Positions 8,189 through 16,424 of a stretch of DNA of 64,000 nucleotides are shown one piece after another. Source of the stretch: Candidatus Dormiibacterota bacterium (GTDB taxonomy: Bacteria > Chloroflexota > Dormibacteria > CF-121); contig DASZZN010000028.1 of NCBI GenBank assembly GCA_035544955.1, positions 1 through 64,000 of the forward strand, in the 5' to 3' direction. The notes beneath the pieces are model-generated. The model saw nothing but the letters and a program-made list of their open reading frames with translations, ran no database searches and was not told the DNA's origin. The translations under genes were made by a program, and so were the position numbers. Each line of letters begins with the position of its first letter. Within the stretch, counting starts at the first letter, position 1.

Positions 8189-9513
8189 GGATTGGTCGGG
8201 ACGAGGTCTCCGTTCACGGGAACGTTCTTGTTCGCGCTGTTGTCCACCACGACCATGCTGTACGGGAACTTACTCCCCTTCTTCCACTGCACCCCGACCG
8301 GCTTCTGGATCGCAATACCCGGCATCGGCCCCTTGGTGAAGTCGAGCGGACCGCTGATCCCCGTGTAGTTCATGGTCTTGAGCTGCGTCGCCACCGCGGT
8401 GCGGTTGTGCGGATCGTCGACGGCGGTGAACGCCTTGTGGGCGATCTCGAAGAGGGAGTGCACGGACCCGATGCTCTGCACCCACTGCTTGCCGGTGGAC
8501 GCCTCGAAGGCATCGGCGAACTGCTTGGCGGTCTGCCCGGTGAGGGTCGAGGAGTAGGGATGGTACGGCGTCCACCAGGCATCGGTTGCGACATTGTTGA
8601 CGAGGTCGCCGATGGCGACCGTATCCGCCGGAAAGAGCAGCACCTTCGCCACCGTCGCAAGCTTCGGCTTGAAGCCGGCCGTGGCCGCCTGCTTCCACAT
8701 CGTGTTGAAGTCGGGCGGGATGGGCGCGTTCGTGAACAGACTGGCGCCCGCGCTCTTGAACTTCGAGATCTGGCTGCTATAGTCGGTCGTCCCGTCGGTG
8801 TAGGCGCCACCGTCGACGTTGCGGTAGCCCGCCTGCGCGGAGTAGAACTCGAGACCGGTCTTATTGTCGCGAAACGCGTCGCCGTCGGCGTCGTGCGGGT
8901 AGGTGAAGGCGACCACCTTGTTGGTGTTCATCCGATCCCACATCGGGATGAAGCATTCTCCGAACTGCTGCATGCCGAAAAAGAACATCGTGGTGAAGTT
9001 GAAGCCGGTCCCGGGCTTCCCGCCGCGGGCGAAAAACCATGCTTCCCACGGCACGATCGTCGAGACGCACGGAATGCCTTGCGCCTCACACACATCCGCC
9101 ACCGGGTTGGTCGTCTCCGGGGTCGAGGACGTCAGGATGAGGTCGGCTTTGTCCGTCAAGATCAGCTCACGAGCCACCTGCGACGCCCGGGCCGGGTCGG
9201 ACTGCGTGTCTTTCACGACAATCTTTACGTCGAAGGTCTTGCTGCCGAGCTTGAATCCGTTCTTATAGGTGGACGTGCCTCGCACCTGGTTGAGGACGAA
9301 GTTATCCCCCGAGGCAAACCCGGCCAGTGCGCCGGTTTGCGGGCTGACGTAGCCGATCACGATGGTGCCGGCGCTCGGGGTGCTGGCGCCCTTGATCTCG
9401 CCACAGGCGGCGAGCAGGTCGGCCGAGCCGAGCATCAGCGCGCCCCCTCCGATCGTCTTCAAGACCTGCCGGCGGCTGACTCGCCGCTCGAATGACAACC
9501 CCTGGTCGGCCAT
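8185..9513 (-). CDS. livK: ABC transporter substrate-binding lipoprotein (LivK-like)
   Basis: Extracytoplasmic type I solute receptor (442 aa). The N-terminus carries a twin-arginine-like SRRQVLK motif, a hydrophobic stretch and a lipobox LLAAC near residue 36, so it is probably a membrane-anchored lipoprotein that may be Tat-exported. The mature part begins with IVIGYVSPQTGALAGFASGD, typical of Leu/Ile/Val-binding-fold receptors, and continues with FDVKIVVKDTQSDPARASQVARELI. It is the first gene of the liv-pca operon and has a strong GGGAGGGAGA ribosome site in its about 40-base leader. The ligand is inferred to be an aromatic acid from the downstream pca genes. Confidence 0.87.
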   Translation of the reverse strand: MADQGLSFERRVSRRQVLKTIGGGALMLGSADLLAACGEIKGASTPSAGTIVIGYVSPQTGALAGFASGDNFVLNQVRGTSTYKNGFKLGSKTFDVKIVVKDTQSDPARASQVARELILTDKADLILTSSTPETTNPVADVCEAQGIPCVSTIVPWEAWFFARGGKPGTGFNFTTMFFFGMQQFGECFIPMWDRMNTNKVVAFTYPHDADGDAFRDNKTGLEFYSAQAGYRNVDGGAYTDGTTDYSSQISKFKSAGASLFTNAPIPPDFNTMWKQAATAGFKPKLATVAKVLLFPADTVAIGDLVNNVATDAWWTPYHPYSSTLTGQTAKQFADAFEASTGKQWVQSIGSVHSLFEIAHKAFTAVDDPHNRTAVATQLKTMNYTGISGPLDFTKGPMPGIAIQKPVGVQWKKGSKFPYSMVVVDNSANKNVPVNGDLVPTNP

Positions 9514-9540
9514 GTCCGCTCTCCCTCCCTTCTTCAGGGC

Positions 9541-9590
9541 TTCAAATTCGTCAGTACACGGAATATAGTTTCAGAACCGGCCTATGTCAA
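9541..9590. promoter_or_regulatory. Overlapping divergent promoters between livK-pca and marR-pobA
   Basis: Two sigma70-like promoters face each other. On the minus strand, TTGACA (9590-9585), a 17-base spacer and TATATT (9567-9562) form a near-consensus promoter for the liv-pca operon. Its -35 lies inside the first codons of marR. On the plus strand, TTCAAA (9541-9546), 17 bases and TATAGT (9564-9569) would drive marR-pobA and leave a leader of only about eight bases. The two -10 boxes share bases, so both directions probably compete, and a regulator bound here would affect both. Confidence 0.65.
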
Positions 9591-10084
9591 CCTCGCATGA
9601 AGACCTGCGCCGCCACCCCGGTCACCTGATTCGGCGCGCCCAGCAGGTCCACTACTGGCTCTGGAACGCCGAGGTCTCGCCCGAGGTGACCTCGCCCCAG
9701 TTCGCTGTCCTCTACGCGCTGCGGGCAGAGAAGAACATCGACCAGAAAACGCTGGGCGAACGGGTTTCACTGGACCGCTCGACGACGGCCGAAGTCGTCG
9801 CCCGCCTCAAAGCCCGCGGGATGATCCAGCGCATCCGGGACCCGCGGGACGCACGACGCAACCTGCTTCGATTGACGGCGGCGGGTCAGCGCACCACCGA
9901 GCGCTTGATCCCGAAGGCCGTCCGCATGAACCGGCTGCTGGTCTCGGCGCTGTCCGAGCGCGAGCGCGCGGAGCTGCTGCGGATGCTCAACCTCGTGGTC
10001 GACGCCGACGAGCGCCTCCGCAATGAGCGCTCGCTCCCGCTGAGGGAGGGCCGGAGTGGGGGCGAAATTTCTGAGGCCGGATGA
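9584..10084 (+). CDS. MarR family transcriptional regulator
   Basis: Winged-helix regulator (166 aa), divergent from the liv-pca operon and overlapping pobA by ATGA. The core matches MarR proteins: TSPQFAVLYAL, the recognition helix region LGERVSLDRSTTAEVVARL (about residues 58-76), the wing with RDPRDARRNLLRLT near 85-98, and a long C-terminal dimerisation helix. It probably responds to an aromatic acid or its CoA ester and controls the shared promoter region. The last 17 residues (SLPLREG...) are encoded by a GC-rich palindromic element, so the protein tail and the pobA start are shaped by a repeat insertion. Confidence 0.9.
   Translation: MSTSHEDLRRHPGHLIRRAQQVHYWLWNAEVSPEVTSPQFAVLYALRAEKNIDQKTLGERVSLDRSTTAEVVARLKARGMIQRIRDPRDARRNLLRLTAAGQRTTERLIPKAVRMNRLLVSALSERERAELLRMLNLVVDADERLRNERSLPLREGRSGGEISEAG
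10033..10065 (+). repeat. GC-rich palindromic element, coding copy at the 3' end of marR
   Basis: Degenerate copy of the recurrent element: short arms around GCTGAG followed by GGGAGGGCC and a GTGGGGG tail. It encodes about the last dozen residues of the MarR protein, in frame. Confidence 0.6.
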
Positions 10085-11265
10085 CTCAGGTCGGCATCAT
10101 CGGCGCCGGTCCGGCCGGGCTCATGCTCTCCCATCTCCTGCACCGGCAGGGCATCACCTCCCTTGTGCTCGAGCGGCGCAGCCGCGATTACGTCGAACGC
10201 CGGGTACGGGCGGGTGTCCTCGAACAGGGATCGACCGATCTCCTCGCCTCGACCGGCGTTGGCGGTCGCATGCAACGGGAGGGCCTCGCCCACGATGGCA
10301 TCAAGCTTCGCTTCGCTGGGGAGGAGCACCGCATCGACTTCCGCCGGCTCACCGGTCGGGGCATCACCGTTTACGGCCAGCAGGAAGTGGTCAAGGACCT
10401 GATCCAGCAACGCCTGGCGGACGGTGGCGAGATCTGGTTCGAGACCGAGGCAACCGCCATCGAGGACATCGATGGTGACCATCCGCGCATCGCGTACCGC
10501 CGAAACGGCGAAGAGGCAACCCTCAGCTGCGAGTTCGTGGCGGGCTGCGATGGCTCACACGGCGTCGCACATGACGCTTTCCCTGCCCCGCTTACGGGGG
10601 AGGGTCAGGGTGGGGGCCCCCGCATCTACGAACGCTCCTACCCCTTTGCGTGGCTCGGCATCCTCGCGAAGACACCGCCCGCATCAAATGAGCTCATCTA
10701 CGCCTACCACGAGCGCGGCTTCGCCCTGCACAGCATGCGATCGCCCGAGATCAGTCGCCTCTATCTGCAGGTCGACGCCAACGACACAATGGACGCCTGG
10801 CCGGAAGCGCGAATCTGGGACGAGCTTCGCCTTCGCCTCGCCGAGCCGAAGCTCCAACCCGGCGAGATCATCGAGGATGGCATCACGCCGATGCGCAGCA
10901 TGGTGATGGAGCCGATGCAGTGCGGCCGCCTCTTCCTCGCCGGCGACGCCGCCCACATCGTCCCCGCGACAGGGGCCAAGGGTATGAACCTCGCGCTCGC
11001 CGACGTCAGGGTGCTCGCGGACGCCCTGACCGCGTGGTATCGATCAAAGTCACGCGACCTGCTCGACCACTACTCCGAGCTCTGCCTGCGGCGCGTCTGG
11101 CGCGCGGAGCATTTCTCGGCGTGGATGACGGCGCTGCTCCACCGCGACCCCGCCGGCGATCCCTTCGATCACAAACTGCGACTGTCCTACCTGCGGTACA
11201 TCGTCACGTCTGAGGCGGCGGCGACCACGCTGGCTGAAAACTACGTCGGTTTCGAGGGTGCGTAG
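10081..11265 (+). CDS. pobA: 4-hydroxybenzoate 3-monooxygenase
   Basis: FAD-dependent class A hydroxylase (394 aa) converting 4-hydroxybenzoate plus NAD(P)H and O2 to protocatechuate, which feeds the pca genes. Seen: the N-terminal Rossmann motif GAGPAG (residues 8-13), RVRAGVLEQG (about 41-50), the central DG motif CDGSHG near 157-162, YPFAWLGILA near 184, and the FAD-binding AGDAAHIVPATGAKGMNLALAD block near 288-309. A palindromic element adds about eight residues (PLTGEGQGGGP) just after the DG motif, relative to my memory of the Pseudomonas enzyme. The start overlaps the marR stop, so the two are coupled. Confidence 0.93.
   Translation: MTQVGIIGAGPAGLMLSHLLHRQGITSLVLERRSRDYVERRVRAGVLEQGSTDLLASTGVGGRMQREGLAHDGIKLRFAGEEHRIDFRRLTGRGITVYGQQEVVKDLIQQRLADGGEIWFETEATAIEDIDGDHPRIAYRRNGEEATLSCEFVAGCDGSHGVAHDAFPAPLTGEGQGGGPRIYERSYPFAWLGILAKTPPASNELIYAYHERGFALHSMRSPEISRLYLQVDANDTMDAWPEARIWDELRLRLAEPKLQPGEIIEDGITPMRSMVMEPMQCGRLFLAGDAAHIVPATGAKGMNLALADVRVLADALTAWYRSKSRDLLDHYSELCLRRVWRAEHFSAWMTALLHRDPAGDPFDHKLRLSYLRYIVTSEAAATTLAENYVGFEGA
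10579..10617 (+). repeat. GC-rich palindromic element inserted in frame in pobA
   Basis: CCCTGCCCCG...CGGGGGAGGG hairpin followed by the TCAGGGTGGGGG tail. It is read in frame as APLTGEGQGGGP at residues 168-179 of PobA, between the DG motif and the next conserved strand. Confidence 0.8.
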
Positions 11266-11303
11266 CCAGTGCTACGCTTCAAGCGAAACAAGGAGGAGGC
11301 GCG

Positions 11304-12806
11304 ATGAGCACAGTCGTATCTGATGAGAAGGCGACGGCGAAGACGGCCCCCAAGGAATACAAGCAGTTCATCGGCGGCGAATGGGTTGGAGCGTCGAAGG
11401 GCGCCACTTACCAGGACCGTAATCCGTTCACCGGCGAGCCGATGGCGACCATCCCGGCCTCAACTCGCGAGGATGCCAAGCGCGCGGTGAAGGCGGCGGC
11501 GGACGCGTTTCCTGCCTGGTGGAAGACCCCGCCCGGCGCCAAGCAGCGCCTCTTCCTGAAGGCGGCGGACATCCTCGAGCGGCGTCAGATGGAGGTTGTC
11601 GGCCTGCTCGCCGCCGAGACCGGCTGCACCTTCGGCTTCGGCATGTTCCAGACGATCTTTACGCCCAACCTGCTGCGCCAGGTCGCCGGCCTCGTCTACC
11701 AGCCGATCGGCGAGATCCTCCCGGCCGACTTGCCGGGCGCCTTCTACATGGGGGTGCGCCAGCCCGTCGGCGTCGTCGCCGGCCTCGCGCCCTGGAACGC
11801 GCCGCTGATCCTCTCGCTCCGATCGATCGCGACACCGCTCGCCTTCGGCAACACCGTCGTGCTGAAGCCGTCGGAAGAGTCACCCATCACCGGCGGCATC
11901 CTCTACGCGGAGATCTTCGAGGAGGCCGGCTTCCCACCAGGCGTGGTCAACGTGATCACCCACGCGCCCGGCCAGGCCGAGCCGGTCGTCGACGAGTTCA
12001 TGGAAAACCCGAAGGTTCGCCGCATCAGCTTCACCGGCTCGACGAAAACCGGCCGGATCCTGGCGGAGAAGGCGGCCCGCCAGCTCAAGCGCATGGTCCT
12101 CGAGCTGGGCGGGCAGAACCCGCTGATCGTGCTCGCCGACGCCGATTTGGAGTACGCCGTCAACGCGACGGCCTTCGGCACCTTCCTGCACCAGGGGCAG
12201 ATCTGCATGTCCGCGCGACGGATCATCGTTGAGCGCCCGGTCGCGAAGGAGTTCACCGAGCGGCTGATCGCCAAGACGAAGGGCCTCAAAGTCGGTAGTC
12301 CGACCGAAATGGACACCATCATCGGGCCGCTGATCAACAAGCAAGCGCTGGACAATGTGCGAGCGCGCGTTGACGAGGCGGTCAGCCACGGCGCCAAGGT
12401 CCTGACGGGTGGCAAGGCGCAGGGTGCCTGTTACGAGCCAACGCTGCTCACGGACGTTCCCGCCGATGTCGCGATGAGCCGGGAGGAGACCTTCGGTCCG
12501 GTCGCCACCATCACGATCGTCGAGAATGCCGACGAGGCCGTCCGGGTTGCGAACGAAACATCCTATGGCCTATCCGCCGGAATACTGACGCGCGACGCGG
12601 ATCGCGGGATGGCGCTGGCGGAGCGGATCGAGGCCGGCATCGTCCACATCAACGACCAGCCGGTCAACGACGAACCGCAGGTCCCCTTCGGCGGAGTGAA
12701 GGACAGCGGCTACGGCCGGTTCGGCGGCGGTGAGGCGATGCACGAGTTCACCGAGATGCGCTGGGTGACGGTGCAGGGCCAGGGAGGACGGCCCTTCCCC
12801 TTCTAA
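11304..12806 (+). CDS. Aldehyde dehydrogenase (aromatic-aldehyde type likely)
   Basis: NAD(P)-dependent aldehyde dehydrogenase (500 aa). Catalytic Cys301 lies in GQICMSA and the general base Glu267 in LELGG. The coenzyme loop APWNAP and FTGSTKTGR are also visible. The family is closest in style to vanillin/benzaldehyde dehydrogenases (GQICMSARRIIVE), so it may oxidise an aromatic aldehyde to the acid used by PobA; that is inference from family resemblance and position. An excellent AAGGAGGA ribosome site precedes the ATG. The 38-base gap after pobA suggests co-transcription. Confidence 0.9.
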   Translation: MSTVVSDEKATAKTAPKEYKQFIGGEWVGASKGATYQDRNPFTGEPMATIPASTREDAKRAVKAAADAFPAWWKTPPGAKQRLFLKAADILERRQMEVVGLLAAETGCTFGFGMFQTIFTPNLLRQVAGLVYQPIGEILPADLPGAFYMGVRQPVGVVAGLAPWNAPLILSLRSIATPLAFGNTVVLKPSEESPITGGILYAEIFEEAGFPPGVVNVITHAPGQAEPVVDEFMENPKVRRISFTGSTKTGRILAEKAARQLKRMVLELGGQNPLIVLADADLEYAVNATAFGTFLHQGQICMSARRIIVERPVAKEFTERLIAKTKGLKVGSPTEMDTIIGPLINKQALDNVRARVDEAVSHGAKVLTGGKAQGACYEPTLLTDVPADVAMSREETFGPVATITIVENADEAVRVANETSYGLSAGILTRDADRGMALAERIEAGIVHINDQPVNDEPQVPFGGVKDSGYGRFGGGEAMHEFTEMRWVTVQGQGGRPFPF

Positions 12807-12818
12807 CGACCTGCGCCC

Positions 12819-13070
12819 CTAGTTAGTGCGGGTTCTACTGCCCGCCGCCGCGGCGAGCCTGGGATTGTCGTCCGGACGGGTCAATCCCAGTGTCTGGTGC
12901 AAGCGCGCCATGCGGCTGCTGACCTCGCCCTCGCTGATGCCCAGGTAACTCGCAATGCCCTTGTTGGGTAGGTCGCGCTCAATCAGCCGAAGCAGCTGGA
13001 GCTCGGCGCCCATCAGACGGCTCCGCAGCTCACCGTCTGTGAAGCGATGCACCCAGGCTGACCTTGTCAC
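12819..13070 (-). CDS. Stand-alone LuxR/GerE-type HTH protein
   Basis: Small protein (83 aa) consisting almost only of a GerE-like helix-turn-helix: ELQLLRLIERDLPNKGIASYL then GISEGEVSSRMARLHQTLGL. No receiver or ligand-binding domain is seen. The frame opens with GTG at 13070 and ends 12 bases from the aldehyde dehydrogenase stop, so the genes converge. It could be a small DNA-binding regulator or the C-terminal remnant of a larger response regulator. I see no upstream coding continuation in this frame beyond 13070. Confidence 0.6.
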   Translation of the reverse strand: MTRSAWVHRFTDGELRSRLMGAELQLLRLIERDLPNKGIASYLGISEGEVSSRMARLHQTLGLTRPDDNPRLAAAAGSRTRTN

Positions 13071-13108
13071 TCACCTCAGTCTGTCACACTTCGGCATTCT
13101 TCGTGTGT

Positions 13109-13786
13109 TCACTTAGCGTGAAGTGCGCCGACCACCTCGGCGGCCGTGCTCACCCAGCCGAAGAAGGTGGTCACGTTATAGACGGTCGCCCGCTGGATTT
13201 CTGGCGACCCGGCAGGCATGGTCGCGTCCTCGATCATCACCGGCCAGTACTCGTGGAAGTAGGCGTCGCGCAACGTCGACTCGACGCACACGTTGGAGGC
13301 GATCCCCGCCATCAACAGGGTACGGATGCCGCGGCTCCGAAGCAGTGCGTCAAGCGGTGTCCCGGCAAAACCGCTGTAGCGCGACTTGGTGATCACCGGG
13401 TCCGATCGCGCCGGCGCCAGCGCGTCGACGATCTGGAAATCCCAGGTGCCGATGGTCAGCAGTTTGCCGCGCAGCTCGGGACGCTCGCGCATCAGGCACA
13501 GGGCGAGCTCCTTGCGCGGGTTTGGCGAATCCTCGCCGCCAGCGGTCGATTCATCAGGCGGGTAACCCATGACCAGGTAGATGACCGGGACGCCGGCGGC
13601 ACGCGCCGCATCGACGACGAGCCGGGCGTTCGCCACCGCCTCAGCCGCCGGTTTGACGTCGATGCCGGCCAGATCCAGCATCCCGCCGGGGCTCGCGAAG
13701 GCATTCTGCATGTCGACCAGGAGGACGGCGGTGTGCTCCCGGTCGATTTCGATCGGCTCTGGCCGCGCCGGCAAGGCGATCTTCAC
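13109..13786 (-). CDS. Isochorismatase-family cysteine hydrolase, RutB-like
   Basis: Cysteine hydrolase (225 aa) with the full catalytic triad: Asp in AVLLVDMQNAF, Lys in VITKSRYSGF and Cys in GIASNVCVESTLRDA. Many blocks (GTWDFQIVDAL, SGFAGTPLDALLRSRGIR, NVTTFFGWVS) resemble RutB, the ureidoacrylate amidohydrolase of pyrimidine breakdown. No other rut genes are seen, so the substrate could be another amide. It starts at GTG 13786, only 23 bp from a divergent CoA-ligase gene. Confidence 0.82.
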   Translation of the reverse strand: MKIALPARPEPIEIDREHTAVLLVDMQNAFASPGGMLDLAGIDVKPAAEAVANARLVVDAARAAGVPVIYLVMGYPPDESTAGGEDSPNPRKELALCLMRERPELRGKLLTIGTWDFQIVDALAPARSDPVITKSRYSGFAGTPLDALLRSRGIRTLLMAGIASNVCVESTLRDAYFHEYWPVMIEDATMPAGSPEIQRATVYNVTTFFGWVSTAAEVVGALHAK

Positions 13787-13794
13787 GCTGGCAG

Positions 13795-13800
13795 GATAAT
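13795..13800 (+). promoter_or_regulatory. Candidate -10 box for a leaderless transcript
   Basis: GATAAT lies nine bases before the ATG at 13810 in a 23-bp divergent gap. There is no room for a ribosome site, so transcription would begin at or next to the start codon. No convincing -35 box is seen. Confidence 0.35.
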
Positions 13801-13809
13801 CTCACGTCG

Positions 13810-15048
13810 ATGACGCGAGGCTCGCAGCTCGAGCGACTCGGCGCCGGGATCCACGGATTGCTGACGAGCAACCGCTTCTACCGTGAACGACTCCATCCCG
13901 TCCGCACCCGGGATGATTTCGAGCGACTGCCGCTCACGACGAAAGACGAGATCACGGCCGACCAGCAGGCGAATCCGCCGTTTGGCACCAACCTCACCTT
14001 CCCCATCGACCGCTACAGCCGACTGCACCAGACGTCGGGCACGAGCGGCACGACGCCGCTGCGCTGGCTCGACACCTCCGAATCCTGGGATTGGTGGGTT
14101 CGGATCTGGGCCGATGAGGTCTACCGATCGGCCGGGGTGCAGCTGCACGACCGGATCTTCTTCGCCTTCTCCTTTGGCCCGTTCATCGGTTTCTGGTCAG
14201 CGTTCTCCGGCGCCGAGCGCCTCGGCGCGCTCGTTATCCCCGGCGGCGCGATGACCACCGAACAGCGACTGCGGACCATGCTCGAACTGCGCGCAACCGT
14301 CCTTTGCTCGACGCCGACCTACGCGATCCGGATGGCCGAGGCGGCGCACGCCGCCGGCATCGACCTTGCCTCGAGCGACATTCGGATCACGGTTCATGCC
14401 GGCGAGCCCGGCGCAAGCGTGCCCGCCACTCGCGACTTGATCGAGCGATCGTTCGGCGCACGGAGCTTCGACCACACCGGCATGACCGAACTCGGTCCGA
14501 CCGGCGTCTCGTGCGAGGCCCGCGACGGTGTCCACCTGATCGAGTCGGAGTTCATCTTCGAGGTCCGAGACGATGCCGGCGCGGTGCATTCGTTGCCGGA
14601 GACGGGAACGATCACCGGGGAGCTGGTGGCGACGAACCTCGGCCGCTGGGGATCGCCGCTGATCCGTTATCGCACCGGTGACCGCGTCGAGGTGACGCGA
14701 GCCGCATGCGAATGCGGCAGCCCGTTCGCCAAGATGCTCGGAGGGATCCGCGGCCGCGTCGACGACATGTTCACGGTGCGCGGCGTGAACCTCTATCCGT
14801 CGCAAGTCGAGGACCTGGTCCGGCGGCATCCGGTCATCGGAGAGTTCTGCATCGAGGTCCGCTCCGTCCGCGGCATGGAAGAGGTAACCATCCTCTGCGA
14901 GTGCGACGGCAATGACGGCGAGGCGGTGGTCGCGCGGCTTGCCAACGACCTGCGCCTGGCACTTGGCGCCCGGATCGAGTGCCGGCAGGTGGCGGCGGGC
15001 TCGCTGCCTCGGTCAGACCTCAAGTCCCGCCGCCTCCGCCGGGTCTAA
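13810..15048 (+). CDS. Phenylacetate-CoA ligase-like (PaaK family) adenylating enzyme
   Basis: ANL-family ligase of the PaaK branch (412 aa). Seen: the P-loop-like QTSGTSGTTPLRW near residue 75, IPGGAMTTEQRL near 147, the aromatic motif FDHTGMTELGPTGVSCE near 220, LIRYRTGDRV near 283, and the C-terminal GRVDDMFTVRGVNLYPSQVED hinge. It would form a CoA thioester of an aromatic or aryl-acetic acid. Its length matches PaaK (about 430 aa). It stands alone, divergent from the RutB-like gene, without phenylacetate-pathway neighbours, so the substrate is open. Confidence 0.83.
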   Translation: MTRGSQLERLGAGIHGLLTSNRFYRERLHPVRTRDDFERLPLTTKDEITADQQANPPFGTNLTFPIDRYSRLHQTSGTSGTTPLRWLDTSESWDWWVRIWADEVYRSAGVQLHDRIFFAFSFGPFIGFWSAFSGAERLGALVIPGGAMTTEQRLRTMLELRATVLCSTPTYAIRMAEAAHAAGIDLASSDIRITVHAGEPGASVPATRDLIERSFGARSFDHTGMTELGPTGVSCEARDGVHLIESEFIFEVRDDAGAVHSLPETGTITGELVATNLGRWGSPLIRYRTGDRVEVTRAACECGSPFAKMLGGIRGRVDDMFTVRGVNLYPSQVEDLVRRHPVIGEFCIEVRSVRGMEEVTILCECDGNDGEAVVARLANDLRLALGARIECRQVAAGSLPRSDLKSRRLRRV

Positions 15049-15059
15049 AGCTCGACCGC

Positions 15060-15302
15060 CTACATATTCGGGCAGTTCATGTTGCCCGAGCCACTGCCAG
15101 GGCTCGGCGTGGTCGGTGATGCGCCGGTCGACGGCGACGTGCTAGGCGAAGCACCCGTCGATGGGCCGACGTCCGGGGAAACCGTCGGCGCCGGTGTCGT
15201 CGCCGCGTGCACCGCGATCGTGCCGAACCCGCCGGCAAGCCCAACTGACGCAGCGACCACCATCTTCGCTATCGGACCCCGAAGCCATCCGATGTTGTTC
15301 AT
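15060..15302 (-). CDS. Small secreted Ser/Thr/Pro-rich protein ending in a Met/Cys tail
   Basis: 80-aa protein. The start at 15302 is supported by a strong GGGAGGTGATC ribosome site; an earlier in-frame ATG lacks one. Residues 1-34 form a signal peptide or membrane anchor (hydrophobic VVAASVGLAGGFGTIAVHAA). Then comes a low-complexity linker of repeated SPSTGAS-type units, and a tail GSGSGNMNCPNM. The C-terminal Met-x-Cys-x-x-Met could bind a soft metal such as copper; that is speculation. It converges with the CoA-ligase gene and is divergent from a membrane-protein gene. Function unknown. Confidence 0.6.
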   Translation of the reverse strand: MNNIGWLRGPIAKMVVAASVGLAGGFGTIAVHAATTPAPTVSPDVGPSTGASPSTSPSTGASPTTPSPGSGSGNMNCPNM

Positions 15303-15473
15303 CGCGTGATCACCTCCCTGGTGACAATGCGATGGCCGATCGCCACCGGGTCGAGCATGGAGAGGGGCGCCTTTCAGATCCATGACGAATTGGTGAGGAC
15401 ATCCTTATATAAGGGCGCTTCTCATCAAGCCGTCATCGAACTGAAAGGTCTGGACGTACAGCATGTCGGCACG

Positions 15474-16424
15474 GTGCGTGCTGCACTTCCCTCCCGAACC
15501 GATCTCGAATCATCAGAGACGCACGATCACTCGCAAAGCCCTGCCAACGCGAATCTCCTCTGGGTGGTCGCGGGCAGCGCCCTCCTCGGCGTCGGGCTCG
15601 CGATCGTGTGGTCGCCCAGCTTCGTCGATCAGACCATTGGCGAGAACGGTGCGACGACGATCCTCGGCTACGACGTCACGGCGACACCCATCGGCGGCGT
15701 GCTCATGGCGATCGGCTTCGCCTTTATCTCCGGTTTGACCGGTACCTTCACGGCCTGTAACGTGGCGGGCTTGTCCGCGATCGCGCCACTCTCTGCCGGC
15801 CAGCAACTATCGTTCGCGTCCGCCCTGCGGTCGCTCGGCTGGCTGGCGCTTGGCACCAGCCTGGTGGCCGGTCTCTACGGGGCGATCGGCGCGCTGGTCG
15901 GTCCGAACATCCCGCAGCTCTCCCACGCCCTGATCGGCCGTTTCCCGATCCGGCTCATCCAATCGAGTGTGGTCTTTGGAATCCTCGGGCTGGTGCTTTT
16001 GGCCATGGGGCTCGCCGCGCTGGGCGTAATCAGAGTTCGGGCCCCGCGGCTTGGCGGCCGCTATGCCTCGACGCGACTGATTCTCATCGGCGGGCTGATC
16101 GGCGCCTTTCTCATCGGACGTCCGTTTGCTCTCTTCGTCAAGATCTTTCAGTACGCGGCGGCGACCCGCAACCCGGGGCTCGGCGCACTTGTCTTCGTGC
16201 TCCAGAGCCTCGGCAATATCGCCGTGCTCGCGCTTGTCTTCGTCGCCATTGCGGCGGTGGGCCGCGGGCGGCTCTTACGCTGGCTCGCCGCGCGGCCCGA
16301 TCGACTCGCTCGCTTCAATGCCATCGCCCTGCTCGCGGCCGGCACGTTCCTCATCGCCTACTGGTGCGTGCGGCTTCCCGCCGCGTTTGGGATCGGCTGG
16401 TGGCCGAGAGTCCCGTGGTCATAG
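15474..16424 (+). CDS. Multi-pass membrane protein, possible CcdA/DsbD-like transporter
   Basis: About seven hydrophobic segments are visible in roughly 316 aa. Notable are SGLTGTFTACNVAGLSAIAPL near residue 90, with a single Cys in a membrane segment, and RPFALFVKIFQYAAATRNPG followed by another membrane helix near 220. The arrangement faintly recalls CcdA/DsbD thiol-disulfide carriers, but no CxxC pair is seen, so the family is not assigned. The start is uncertain: the frame is open from 15306, but that region holds the leader of the divergent secreted gene. I take the GTG at 15474 as a conservative start. Its 3' end overlaps the next convergent gene by 67 bp. Confidence 0.55.
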   Translation: MRAALPSRTDLESSETHDHSQSPANANLLWVVAGSALLGVGLAIVWSPSFVDQTIGENGATTILGYDVTATPIGGVLMAIGFAFISGLTGTFTACNVAGLSAIAPLSAGQQLSFASALRSLGWLALGTSLVAGLYGAIGALVGPNIPQLSHALIGRFPIRLIQSSVVFGILGLVLLAMGLAALGVIRVRAPRLGGRYASTRLILIGGLIGAFLIGRPFALFVKIFQYAAATRNPGLGALVFVLQSLGNIAVLALVFVAIAAVGRGRLLRWLAARPDRLARFNAIALLAAGTFLIAYWCVRLPAAFGIGWWPRVPWS

